From the NCBI GenBank assembly GCA_019420505.1, contig JAHZHC010000030.1, positions 1-64,000 of the forward strand: 64,000 bases of DNA. The letters are read 5' to 3'. Source of the DNA: Ruminococcus sp. Lineage in GTDB: Bacteria; Bacillota; Clostridia; Oscillospirales; Ruminococcaceae. The notes beneath the pieces were generated by a model that was not told the origin of the DNA, made no database searches, and was given only the letters and a program-made list of their open reading frames with translations. Made by a program: the position numbers and the translations under genes. Within the stretch, counting starts at the first letter, position 1; every line of letters begins with the position of its first letter. Shown in pieces: positions 1-9,046 of the stretch.

Positions 1-1468
1 GTGTACCCGTTACTTCAGGCAGTGACGAATCGTCCGGTGTTGATGATGATTCTTCTGTCTTCGATGATTCTTCGGTTTTCGATGAACTGTCAGGTACTAC
101 CACTGTTTCCTTTGTTCCTATTATCTTTACACTGTTTACGCTTCCCTGGCCTTGTACATAAAGTTTATGACTGCCGGTGAAAGAAGCCATCTCTGAAGCA
201 CTGAAATTGTACTCGTAAGTACCATATGCTCCGCTTGTGTAAACAAGCTCTACCCAACCCGGATCTACAGCTAATTTAAGCTGATCGGCATTACCTTCAA
301 TTACAACCTTAGCTGATTTATAGCCCAAAAGACTAAAATCAAGTGTATAGTCAGAGCTCCATGACAATGAGCCTGAACCGCCTTGTGCGATTACACCTTC
401 TGTCAATACTCCGGATCCTGATGAACTGTCAGCCTTACTGCTGGAATCCTCAATAATACCGGTATAAATTGAACAAAGCTTTGATGTTTTTGTGATACCG
501 TATGTACCATTGAAAAGCTTATCGCCCCATGTTGAAAGTGAAGAACCGCTCCAATCATTAGCAATATCTAAGGATTTTAAAGATGTGTCATTTCCCTTCC
601 AAGACCAGCCTAAATATCCTACATTCTTTTCTGTACAATAACTCATAATGGTCTGCTCATCAACATCAGCGCCCTGATGATCATCAGCAAATTCACCTAT
701 AACAACAGGAATATTAAGTGCCAGTGCACGATCTATGTTATTCCTTACAGTATATGAATCTTTACCGGCATCCTGATACATATGAATTGAGAATATTGTG
801 TTCTTGTTAGGGTCAGCATTAAATACTTCTGTTCCCTTCTGGAAAATTGAAGTAGGCCACTGGCCATAGCCTTCAGCGTCAACCATAATCATATTATTGA
901 TTCCTGCGTTACGAATTGACTTAATTGCTGATTTATACGCTTCAGCCCATGCAGATGCCTGATTCCAAGCCCCATACCACTCATTTGCAATATTAAGAAT
1001 TACATATTTTTCATTGCCCTGAAGTGCTGATTTCATTTCAATCCAATAGTTAACAGCCGCATTAAGTACAGCAGTATCATTGCTTCCTGTTTTATCATGA
1101 ACTTCAAGAATGCATATAACTTTATTGTTTTTACACCAGTTAATTATATTGTTGAGCTGTGATAATGATGTTTTACTATATTCCAAACCATCAGCACAAA
1201 CTATTCTGACTGCGTTAGCGCCTCTTTTAGCAGCTCCCTGAATTGATGCTTGAGTATATCCGGTATACCATGCGTGAGGAATATTTACACCCCTCATTAC
1301 GAATGCCTGTCCGTTAGCGTCACGAATTGTCGTTCCGTCAACATAAAATCCGTTTGCAGCTGCTGCAGCGTCCATAGCATTATTGAAATTAGCCGGAACA
1401 ATGCTAAACAACATCAGAATTGCAACAACTAAGCTAAAAAAACTTTTTTTGTAAGTAGTCTTTTCCAT
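1..1468 (-). CDS. Secreted GH5 subfamily 8-type endo-beta-1,4-mannanase with a C-terminal module (partial, 3' end outside window)
   Basis: I translated 489 codons from the ATG at 1468 with no stop; the gene continues beyond base 1. Residues 1-36 form a signal peptide (KK followed by a long hydrophobic run). Residues 40-340 are a GH5 catalytic domain: VMRGVNIPHAWY near 57, ANEWYG with acid/base Glu163, and VIGEF with nucleophile Glu259. The pattern matches the Bacillus-type GH5_8 mannanases that I know, so mannan hydrolysis outside the cell is the likely role. A module at about 362-452 resembles residues 1322-1422 of the neighbouring 2264-residue protein, and a Ser/Glu/Asp-rich linker begins at about 458. 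The linker implies at least one further domain outside the window. AAGGGG lies 12 bases before the start. The partner gene at 1938-8732 carries a closely related GH5 domain. Confidence 0.9.
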   Translation of the reverse strand, partial: MEKTTYKKSFFSLVVAILMLFSIVPANFNNAMDAAAAANGFYVDGTTIRDANGQAFVMRGVNIPHAWYTGYTQASIQGAAKRGANAVRIVCADGLEYSKTSLSQLNNIINWCKNNKVICILEVHDKTGSNDTAVLNAAVNYWIEMKSALQGNEKYVILNIANEWYGAWNQASAWAEAYKSAIKSIRNAGINNMIMVDAEGYGQWPTSIFQKGTEVFNADPNKNTIFSIHMYQDAGKDSYTVRNNIDRALALNIPVVIGEFADDHQGADVDEQTIMSYCTEKNVGYLGWSWKGNDTSLKSLDIANDWSGSSLSTWGDKLFNGTYGITKTSKLCSIYTGIIEDSSSKADSSSGSGVLTEGVIAQGGSGSLSWSSDYTLDFSLLGYKSAKVVIEGNADQLKLAVDPGWVELVYTSGAYGTYEYNFSASEMASFTGSHKLYVQGQGSVNSVKIIGTKETVVVPDSSSKTEESSKTEESSSTPDDSSLPEVTGT

Positions 1469-1568
1469 TTTGATATCAATCCCCTTAAAAAAATTTCCGA
1501 CATTTGCGTTGCATTTTCAAAGCTGCATATACTTACATAGCACAAAATGCACCACAATATGCATATAT

Positions 1569-1597
1569 AGTATATCATATCGACTTTTCTTTGTCAA
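1569..1597 (-). promoter_or_regulatory. Sigma-A type promoter of the partial GH5 gene
   Basis: Minus strand TTGACA (1597-1592), 17-base spacer, TATACT (1574-1569), about 100 bases upstream of the ATG at 1468. The 2264-residue mannanase gene has the same two hexamers and the same spacer length. Confidence 0.75.
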
Positions 1598-1665
1598 TAT
1601 TGGTATTATAATTACATATACTTATAATAATTTTTGTGCACAATACCAAATTTAAAGTAAAAAAA

Positions 1666-1681
1666 CTGTTCATTTTAACGA
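1666..1681. promoter_or_regulatory. Conserved element upstream of the GH5 promoter (degenerate copy)
   Basis: CTGTTCATTTTAACGA lies 69 bases upstream of the -35 box. It matches the near-palindrome CTGTTTAATTTAACAG found 68 bases upstream of the promoter at 8838-8866, and the A-run beside it (T-run on the transcribed strand) is also conserved. It is a candidate regulator site or a relic of promoter duplication. Confidence 0.4.
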
Positions 1682-1723
1682 CAAATATCAACAGGTTTAT
1701 TTATTGTAATCACGTATTAAAAT

Positions 1724-1755
1724 AAAAAACAGGCAGACATTAAGCATGTCTGCCC
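1724..1755 (-). terminator. Intrinsic terminator after the small peptide gene
   Basis: Stem GGCAGACAT (1732-1740) with ATGTCTGCC (1746-1754), loop of five, followed on the minus strand by a T-run (1729-1724). T residues also flank the other side (1759-1764), so it may act on both strands. It closes the mannanase/small-peptide transcript. Confidence 0.8.
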
Positions 1756-1769
1756 GAATTTTTTGCCGA

Positions 1770-1916
1770 TTAAGCAAATGGGTCCGGATTTACTACGTCA
1801 GTCAGCGGTTTTGTAGTTCCTGTCGGCACAACAACCTCTCCGCCGCTTGCTGTTATAACGTCCTCAGCTTCAAATTCATAAAATTCCATGGAAGGCTTTT
1901 TATATAATCTTTTCAC
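1770..1916 (-). CDS. Small peptide with YKKP / EFYEFE / DVITASG core (48 aa), copy 1
   Basis: A GTG start at 1916 has a strong ribosome site, GGGAGGAG, seven bases upstream. The start is 21 bases after the stop of the 2264-residue mannanase gene, so the two are probably co-transcribed. The product has 48 residues: a basic start (VKRLYKKP), an acidic-aromatic core (EFYEFE), DVITASG, then a Val/Thr/Pro tail ending NPDPFA. It has no signal peptide, Cys or membrane segment. A second gene at 50184-50309 shares 17 residues of this core and also directly follows a copy of the mannanase C-terminal module, which is the main reason for believing that this short ORF is real. Function unknown. Peptide signal, binding partner or modified-peptide precursor are all possible. 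Confidence 0.75.
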   Translation of the reverse strand: MKRLYKKPSMEFYEFEAEDVITASGGEVVVPTGTTKPLTDVVNPDPFA

Positions 1917-1937
1917 TTTTTATCTCCTCCCTTTTTA

Positions 1938-4900
1938 TTAATTCTGTGCTTGTGATGTTGTAATTCCTGCAATACCTTCTGAGAATACTACCTTGTATTC
2001 GCCGTCTTCCTTATAGATAAGGAATGATCTTGCATATCGGCTTACTTCGTTCTTCATTCCTGTCAATGACATAAGAACCTGGTTATTTGCATCTGCATAC
2101 AGCTGATCTCTTCTTGCTGTTGATACTGCTGTCATTGCAGGCATATTAGCCAATGATGTTCCTGATACTGTCACACCGCTCAAATCTTCTATGTTAGCCT
2201 TTGATGGTGTAAAGATGATTCCGGCTGATACAAATTCTACATTTTCAGGTATATAGAATGCACAGTTGAATGTGATCTTATGGAATGCCACATCTGTTGT
2301 TTCAAATCCGAATTCCTGAACATTGTCTGAAATAAATGCTGCCGGTGTTACTGTTACTTCTTCCTCTGCATATACAGCCTCAAAGTCGCCGTCACACCAT
2401 GCACTGAAGAAGATTGTGCTGTCGTATGAATATACCATTCCGTTCAGTGTCCAGTACTGGAATGAACCGTATGCGTTTGTGTCAGGAGCCACAAGTTTTA
2501 CCTGTGTATAGTTTGCAAGCTTATATGTGTCTCCTCTTGGAAGTTCATATGTGTAATCAATATCAGTTTCATCTGCCATTACAAATACTCTTCCGTTTGT
2601 AACAGTAAGTGTATATGGATCGTCAGGAACTTCATAAATAGCCTTGAATACAATTGTCGAACCTGCTTCAAATGACATCTTCTCAAGATCCAAACTGATC
2701 TTGTCAGCGTCATTACCCATTATAGGAGCTGCAAGTGTATTACCGTCTGTATCAAGTATTTCCCAACCTGCAAGTGTATATCCCTGTACTGAAATAAATC
2801 TCGGTACCTTAGGATTGAACTTGATAACTGTTCCTTCAATAGTTACCTCTGAGAATTCGCTTGACATAAGGTCATTGCCAAAGATATCTGTAAACAGGAA
2901 CTTACATCCTACTACTACCTCAGTATCTTCTACAGGGAACTTGATATAGTCATAATATCCAACTGCTGATTCACCGTCAATTGTCATATTACTATATTCA
3001 GGATTTGTAGTATCCTGGTCAGTTGCCACTGAAATGAAGTAGTTGCCTGCACCGGCATTTTCAGGAATGATTACTGTTGTTTCTCCGTCAACCGTATCCT
3101 TAGGAAGACGCTGCCACAATACATCATAGCCCTTTGCAAAGTCTACAAGGTTTGCATTAGAACCGTTTGTATTCCATCCGGCCTTTTCCCATGAACTTGT
3201 ATCTGTTCCGTGAGGAACATAGATGTTGATCCAGAGTCCTGAATCAATGCCTGATGTTGATCCGTCACCATAATTATGTGTCTTTGTTTCTGAATAGTTA
3301 CCATAGTCATATCCTACGATAATTTCCATTTCTTCGTTGGTTTCGCCAACAGCAAACGGAATTGCGATAGCTGATGAGCTTCCTGTCAATGCTACTGCTT
3401 CTCCGCCGGAGAATGTAGGATCGTCATTTGTTTCCTTATCAGCAGTTTCGTTATTAACTACTACTGCGCCGGCTCCGTCGCCTTTTTCTGAAACGAAATC
3501 AATAAAGTCTTCAGCTTCATAGATCGTATATCTGATCTTCTTATAATTAGCAACATATGTCTGATTCTCAGATACGTTTTCAATTACAAGTGTTCTGCTT
3601 CTTCCAACTTCTTCACCGTTGAGAGTCCAGTTTACAAACTTATATCCGTTCTTTGCTCTTGCAGTAAGAGTTACATCTGAACCGACAAGAACGTTTCCGC
3701 CTCCGGTTACTGTTCCCTGTTCTTCACTGCTTGGCATACCTACTACTGTAACAGCTTCAAATACAGGTTCACTTGACTTAACTTCTACATAGTCATAGCC
3801 TGCATACTGCTCACCGAAAAGTCCGATATAATATGTTCCCGGTTCACTGAATGTAACGCCTTCAATTGTCTGTGTTCCCCACTTGGTTGTTGTTCCAAGC
3901 TGGTGATATGAAGCCTTAGAATATGTTTCGCCGCCGATTGTTGTGGTTTCTGAACCTTCACCCGGCTGCCAGATATTTACCCAAGGGTTCTTATCTTCAC
4001 CTTCTGCAACATATCTGAATGTGATATCATATGTTACTGATGTATCAGTAATTACGATCGGCAGATATGCTTCACATGATCCTGTCATTTCGAGCCAGTC
4101 ATTAGCTGAAGCTTCACCGTACCATGTGTCACCCGGTTTTGTCTGATGTGCGTTGTTATTAAACAGTGTTGCGCCTTCTGCTTCAATTCTTACTGTATCT
4201 GTCTTGGTTGTTTCACTTCCTGCTTTCTTTTCGAAATATGCAGTAAATGACTTATCCTCAGATACTGTAAATGTATGAGATGACTTTGTATATTCTTTTC
4301 CTGCTTCGTCAACCCATTTTACAAACTTATATCCGTTTGCAGGAGTTGCCTTTACAGTTGCAAGTGCACCTTCTTTATATTCCTTGGTTCCTGTTACTGT
4401 TCCCATTTCAGCGCATTCTTCTGCTACTGATGCTGAAACAGTATATTTAACAACTTCACCCGGAATACCGTAAATTGTGAACTTAGTGATTGTTCCGCTT
4501 CCGTCGTCCTTACCCTGAAGAATAGCTTCAACCGTATCCATATCAGCTTCAGTAAACTCATATGTGTATGTTCCGTTAACTGTAGCGTTTTCTACTACAG
4601 GATTACCGTCATTTGGACGAAGCCAGAGCTTCATCTCATTTACAGTACCTTCAATTACGATTTTAGCAGCTACATATCCGGTTAAATCATACTGGATGGA
4701 ATGATCTGTACTCCAGTCTGCACCGAACGGTACATCACCAAAGTCTTTGATTACTACCCATTCATCTTCAGCTGAAGTATCCTTGTTGAAATATGCAGTA
4801 GCATCTACGTTAGAAGTGATGTTAAATGCATAATCCTGTGAAAATACATCAGCGCCGTTTATTAACCATTTTTCAAACTTATAACCCTTCTTAGGTGTAG

Positions 4901-7900
4901 CTGTCAATGTAACGCTCTCACCCTCGTTATAAGTACCTGCACCTGTTACAGTACCATAATTGTCGTTATTTGTTTTAACTGTTACAGTGTATTGCTGCTG
5001 AACTTCAACAGCCTTAAAGTTTGCAACCAGATCAACATTTTCAGTTACTGTAAATGCATAATCAGGAGTTGTTGCAACTTCTTCACCGTTTACTGTCCAG
5101 TTTACAAATTCATAACCATCGTTAGGTGTAGCTGTAACTGTTGCCTGTCCGTCCTTTTCAACTGTCTGTGTTGCAGGAGCAGCAGTTCCCATTGCGTCAT
5201 CATTTGCTGAAGCTGTTACTGTAAATTCTTCAACAACTGCTCCGCCTACAGCTACTACATCACCTTCATTTGCAAATGAAACAGTGATTGAATCCAATGA
5301 ACCGCCGGTTACACCAATATAATATGTACCTGTCGGAGCACCTGCAGGAATAGTAACTGTAACTGTTCCTGAAACTCTGTTATAGTATTTCTGAGCTGCG
5401 TCAAATGTCTTTGATACTCCGTCAGCAGATTCGCTTCCGTTTGTATCTGACGAGCTCCATACGATTCCGGCACCGCTTGGACCAAATACATTTGCCCATG
5501 TGTCGTTTCCTGCACCTACTGGAACCTTAATAGTAATATCATTGCTTGTGTCTTTTACTTCAAATGGAATTGCTATATTTGTCTGTCTGTCTTCATATGT
5601 ATAATCGCCGTAATCAGCTGCGTTAAGTGTTAGCTTTTCGCCTGATACAGGAGTTGATTCATACTCAAAGACATCATCAAGATCAAATACACGGTTTCTG
5701 ATCCAAGTAGTAAGGTATGAAACCTGACCATCATATGTGTTACCATTCTGAGGTCCGATGTCACCGTAATACTGACCGTATCCGCCGCCGTTCCATCCAT
5801 AAGTCTTATTAAGAACATTCCACTTGTCAAAGTTTCTGTTAAGTGAATCTGCATATTCAGTAGTAAACTCATTTGCCTCAGTCAGCAGATTCTGTGGATT
5901 AGTAGCAGTATTGCTTCTTAATTCTGCCCATCTTGTCTTTACAAGTTCACGGAACCAGTTCTGACTCCAAAGAGCATTAAACCACTTGTTTACATTATCA
6001 TTACTGCTGTTAGCAGAATATAATCCTGTCGGATCCTGACCACGTGTGTCATTACCGAATCCCTTATCGAAATCCCAAGGTGGATTAAATACCAGCTTAG
6101 CACCGGCGCCGGCATCTTTGCTCATATAGAAGCTTGATCCGCCAACGTCACAGTTCTTTGTGAATTCCTGAAGGATAAACATGTCTACCAATGAAGGCAT
6201 ATCAACATAGCTTTCAATTGCTGACTGGTTGCCGCTCTTGATTGCTGCGCTTACCTTTGAAATATACTGCTGAATTGCCAATGCATTAATATTTGTATTG
6301 TTTGCGCCTGAAGTTGTGGTATCAGTTAAGTTACCGTTTGCATCTTCAACCTCAAATACACCTGTCTTAATTGTAAACAATTCGCCGTATGTATCGTCTT
6401 TTACATAATAGTCTTCCTGTGGAACACCATTGTTTTCAGCAAGATTATCTCTTTCAAGCAAGAAACCGATCTCATCAATGTTTCCTGTGTTAGCTTCCGG
6501 TTTAGTAATCTCTACACGTCCGGTTGCTACTTCTGACTGTTCAACAAGAAGATATACACCCATATATTCACCGTTGAGATAGAATTCTACAGGCTGTGTA
6601 TCAGTTGTGAACGGAATATTTGTCAAAGATGTTCTTGCCCAATCCAAAGCCAGCTGGTTTCTAAGCAAAGTTCTGTCAACCTGGTTTGCAAGAAGAATCC
6701 ACTTCTTAGAAGTTCCGCCGCCCTGAAGCAAGTTGATCTTTTTCTCAAAATCCAAACGGAAAGGTCTCTTTTCGAGCATCCATGTTGAATTTCCTCTTCC
6801 TCTGATTTCAACGAGCATGTCACGAGTTCCTGTAACTTCCTGAGTCGTCTCGTCTACTATGTCTACCTGAGGAACATCTTTTATCAATGAACCTTCAGTA
6901 TTTGTAATATTAATTGAAGATTCCTTATATTTTGTACTCTTGCCTGCGCTTTCAGGGAAAGCTTCCATTACACTTCCGTTGTTCTTTGAAGTTACAACGT
7001 CAATGATTGGCAGATTATATGTTACATAATCAAACTTAGCATACAATGTGCCTTCTGCTTCTGATACTGAAGCGTCTGATGTAACAAGATTTGTGCAAGC
7101 TTCATCTGAATACCATCCAACAAACTTATAATCTCTTGAGCTTGAAACGTTTGCTTTGAATGTATTTCCGTTTACAGAAACTGTACCTGCCTTATAAGGT
7201 CCTACAACTTCATATTTAGCAGAAGGAGTTGGTGTGTCTCCGCCTTCAACTGTCTTAGTTACAACAATCTTGTAAAGGTTCATATATTCATTTGCAGAAA
7301 CACCCGCATAGTTAGTTCCGCTTGAAAGCTCTGAACCCTTCAATGTAATTGTTGTCGGAGTGCTCTTTAATGCGCTCCAGTTGCTGTTTGTAATTGAAGC
7401 AGATGCTACTTCGGATTTTGAACCGTTCCAAACAGCTACCTTAGGTGAACCCTGTCCCTGTGCATAGATTTCAATTTTATATGTAGCATTATCACTTGTA
7501 TCATCTACAGTGAAAGGAATACCATATGCAATTGAACCTCCGTCTCCGCCATTGAGGAAGTCACCGTCTTTATAACCATCGTTGCCGGAAATCTTAACAG
7601 CGTCAATGTTGCCACCGTTAATAGCCATAACTGTCTGTGTGTCTCCCGGCAAAGCTTCTGTCTTAGAATCGTCAGGCACTACCTGGCTTTCATCAATGAT
7701 TCCGGTATATACAGAACATAAAGTTGATGTAGCCTTGATACCGTTTTCACTGTTGAAAAGTATTTCGCCCCAGTCGCTTGAAAGCTGTGAGCCGTCATTT
7801 ACTTTAGCAATATCAAGATATTCAACTCCGCCGCCGTTACCGATCCATGACCAGCCCATATAGCCGACATTCATTTCACGGCAATAGCTCATGATAGTAG

Positions 7901-8732
7901 CTTCGTCTACATCACCGTTGCTGTGTTTAAAGCCGAACTCACCGATAACTACAGGATATCCTGTCTGAAGTGCATTCCAGATATTATCCTTAACAGTCTG
8001 TGAGCTGCCGCCTGCATATTCATACATATGAATTGAGAAAACAGTATTTTTCAATTCGTCTGCGCCTGCAACCTCCCAGGCTTTTTCATTGATTGACTGC
8101 GGATACTGTCCCCATCCGGCAGCGTCAACCATAAGCATATTTTCAATGCCTGCGTCACGAAGAGTCTTAACAGCGCTCTTGTAACCGTCTGCCCAGCCGT
8201 CTGTACCCCAGCTTCCATACCACTCATTAGCGATATTTAAAATTACATAATCCTTATTTGCATTGAGAATGTCCTTAAACTCAACCCAAAGATTAACTGC
8301 ACTGTCTAATCTCCACGTATCGTTTGAACCGGTGGGATCCTGAATTTCAAGTACAGCAACAACTTTGTTTGCTTTACATAAATCAATGATCTCCTGAACT
8401 TCCTGAGCGGTAGTTCTTTCCCACTTCTCAGTCATATCAGCACGGCCGTTACCGTCTGACAGAGCGATTCTCAGCGTGTTACAGCCAAGCTTAGCTGCTG
8501 ATTCAATTGATACCTTCGTATCATATTGATCCTTAAGCCATGCGTGTCCGATGTTAACACCACGCATAACAAAAGGCATATTGTTAGCGTCCAAAATCTG
8601 TGTTCCGCTAACATGGAATCCGCTTGATGCAGCAGATACGTCAATTACAGATTCTATCGGCAGTATACCTACCAGCATAGCAAGTGCCATGAACATGCCT
8701 AAAAATCTGCTTGACATTTTTTTAGCTCTCAT
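1938..8732 (-). CDS. Giant secreted multidomain mannanase: GH5_8-type + CotH kinase + CBM-like and InlB-type repeats + C-terminal module (2264 aa)
   Basis: I chose the ATG at 8732 because GAAAGGAC lies upstream and a signal peptide follows (about 1-34, cleavage after DVSA); a longer frame to 8822 lacks both. Domains: GH5 catalytic at about 38-345 (acid/base Glu170 in ANEWYG, nucleophile Glu265 in VIGEFG); a beta-rich binding-type module at 365-495; CotH-type kinase at about 570-1025 (IRGRGNSTW 643-651, YMGVYLLVEQ 723-732, WDFDKGFG 886-893); a binding-type module at 1030-1155; Gly-Trp InlB-type repeats near 1170-1240, 1248-1315, 1430-1500 and 1660-1730, alternating with further modules at 1322-1422, 1512-1652 and 1737-1935; and a final module at 2042-2264 that recurs as a separate protein at 49424-50158. 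I see no dockerin, sortase motif or S-layer domain. GH5_8 enzymes cleave mannan; CotH proteins in spore coats are protein kinases, and CotH modules also occur in ruminococcal fibre-degrading proteins. Their union in one chain is unusual. Confidence 0.9.
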   Translation of the reverse strand: MRAKKMSSRFLGMFMALAMLVGILPIESVIDVSAASSGFHVSGTQILDANNMPFVMRGVNIGHAWLKDQYDTKVSIESAAKLGCNTLRIALSDGNGRADMTEKWERTTAQEVQEIIDLCKANKVVAVLEIQDPTGSNDTWRLDSAVNLWVEFKDILNANKDYVILNIANEWYGSWGTDGWADGYKSAVKTLRDAGIENMLMVDAAGWGQYPQSINEKAWEVAGADELKNTVFSIHMYEYAGGSSQTVKDNIWNALQTGYPVVIGEFGFKHSNGDVDEATIMSYCREMNVGYMGWSWIGNGGGVEYLDIAKVNDGSQLSSDWGEILFNSENGIKATSTLCSVYTGIIDESQVVPDDSKTEALPGDTQTVMAINGGNIDAVKISGNDGYKDGDFLNGGDGGSIAYGIPFTVDDTSDNATYKIEIYAQGQGSPKVAVWNGSKSEVASASITNSNWSALKSTPTTITLKGSELSSGTNYAGVSANEYMNLYKIVVTKTVEGGDTPTPSAKYEVVGPYKAGTVSVNGNTFKANVSSSRDYKFVGWYSDEACTNLVTSDASVSEAEGTLYAKFDYVTYNLPIIDVVTSKNNGSVMEAFPESAGKSTKYKESSINITNTEGSLIKDVPQVDIVDETTQEVTGTRDMLVEIRGRGNSTWMLEKRPFRLDFEKKINLLQGGGTSKKWILLANQVDRTLLRNQLALDWARTSLTNIPFTTDTQPVEFYLNGEYMGVYLLVEQSEVATGRVEITKPEANTGNIDEIGFLLERDNLAENNGVPQEDYYVKDDTYGELFTIKTGVFEVEDANGNLTDTTTSGANNTNINALAIQQYISKVSAAIKSGNQSAIESYVDMPSLVDMFILQEFTKNCDVGGSSFYMSKDAGAGAKLVFNPPWDFDKGFGNDTRGQDPTGLYSANSSNDNVNKWFNALWSQNWFRELVKTRWAELRSNTATNPQNLLTEANEFTTEYADSLNRNFDKWNVLNKTYGWNGGGYGQYYGDIGPQNGNTYDGQVSYLTTWIRNRVFDLDDVFEYESTPVSGEKLTLNAADYGDYTYEDRQTNIAIPFEVKDTSNDITIKVPVGAGNDTWANVFGPSGAGIVWSSSDTNGSESADGVSKTFDAAQKYYNRVSGTVTVTIPAGAPTGTYYIGVTGGSLDSITVSFANEGDVVAVGGAVVEEFTVTASANDDAMGTAAPATQTVEKDGQATVTATPNDGYEFVNWTVNGEEVATTPDYAFTVTENVDLVANFKAVEVQQQYTVTVKTNNDNYGTVTGAGTYNEGESVTLTATPKKGYKFEKWLINGADVFSQDYAFNITSNVDATAYFNKDTSAEDEWVVIKDFGDVPFGADWSTDHSIQYDLTGYVAAKIVIEGTVNEMKLWLRPNDGNPVVENATVNGTYTYEFTEADMDTVEAILQGKDDGSGTITKFTIYGIPGEVVKYTVSASVAEECAEMGTVTGTKEYKEGALATVKATPANGYKFVKWVDEAGKEYTKSSHTFTVSEDKSFTAYFEKKAGSETTKTDTVRIEAEGATLFNNNAHQTKPGDTWYGEASANDWLEMTGSCEAYLPIVITDTSVTYDITFRYVAEGEDKNPWVNIWQPGEGSETTTIGGETYSKASYHQLGTTTKWGTQTIEGVTFSEPGTYYIGLFGEQYAGYDYVEVKSSEPVFEAVTVVGMPSSEEQGTVTGGGNVLVGSDVTLTARAKNGYKFVNWTLNGEEVGRSRTLVIENVSENQTYVANYKKIRYTIYEAEDFIDFVSEKGDGAGAVVVNNETADKETNDDPTFSGGEAVALTGSSSAIAIPFAVGETNEEMEIIVGYDYGNYSETKTHNYGDGSTSGIDSGLWINIYVPHGTDTSSWEKAGWNTNGSNANLVDFAKGYDVLWQRLPKDTVDGETTVIIPENAGAGNYFISVATDQDTTNPEYSNMTIDGESAVGYYDYIKFPVEDTEVVVGCKFLFTDIFGNDLMSSEFSEVTIEGTVIKFNPKVPRFISVQGYTLAGWEILDTDGNTLAAPIMGNDADKISLDLEKMSFEAGSTIVFKAIYEVPDDPYTLTVTNGRVFVMADETDIDYTYELPRGDTYKLANYTQVKLVAPDTNAYGSFQYWTLNGMVYSYDSTIFFSAWCDGDFEAVYAEEEVTVTPAAFISDNVQEFGFETTDVAFHKITFNCAFYIPENVEFVSAGIIFTPSKANIEDLSGVTVSGTSLANMPAMTAVSTARRDQLYADANNQVLMSLTGMKNEVSRYARSFLIYKEDGEYKVVFSEGIAGITTSQAQN

Positions 8733-8837
8733 AGAAACAAGTCCTTTCTTTTTTAATCCCCAAAATTCTTGCCTTGAACAAAACTTTGGACTTTTGTGAC
8801 AATAACCGACATAATAGTACATATCACCACGTTATAT

Positions 8838-8866
8838 AGTATACACTTTATAATTCTTTTTGTCAA
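8838..8866 (-). promoter_or_regulatory. Sigma-A type promoter of the giant mannanase gene
   Basis: Minus strand TTGACA (8866-8861), 17-base spacer, TATACT (8843-8838). The predicted transcript start is about 100 bases upstream of the ATG at 8732. The rest of the 8733-9014 gap is AT-rich and holds no gene that I can see. Confidence 0.75.
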
Positions 8867-8933
8867 TCAAGACAAAATCATTAAATCTTTTAAAAAATAT
8901 TTTCGTGAGTTTGCATAATTTTTTTTAAAAAAA

Positions 8934-8949
8934 CTGTTTAATTTAACAG
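8934..8949. promoter_or_regulatory. Near-perfect palindrome upstream of the giant mannanase promoter
   Basis: CTGTTTAATTTAACAG is a 16-base inverted repeat with only the middle T/T pair mismatched. It lies 68 bases upstream of the -35 box and is repeated in degenerate form at the same distance from the other GH5 promoter (1666-1681). It is a candidate operator or activator site. Confidence 0.45.
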
Positions 8950-9014
8950 ATAAATTTTTAGTCGAAATAAATAAAAATATAACAATATCCTAATATTAAA
9001 TTATAATTGAAAAT

Positions 9015-9042
9015 AAAGCCAGTCAAACAATTGACTGGCTTT
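9015..9042 (-). terminator. Intrinsic terminator after the dnaC-like gene
   Basis: AAAGCCAGTCAA pairs with TTGACTGGCTTT around a four-base loop. The minus strand continues with TTATTTTC. It lies just after the stop at 9047. Confidence 0.8.
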
Positions 9043-9046
9043 ATAA

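Noticed and set aside
1770..1916. Small EFYEFE peptide as a classic lantibiotic or sactipeptide precursor
   Set aside because: No Cys in either copy and no radical SAM, LanM or peptidase gene next to them. A modified peptide with an unlinked enzyme cannot be excluded.
1938..8732. Dockerin or sortase anchor in the giant mannanase
   Set aside because: I looked for paired calcium-loop dockerin motifs and for an LPxTG-type end in the last 300 residues and saw neither.
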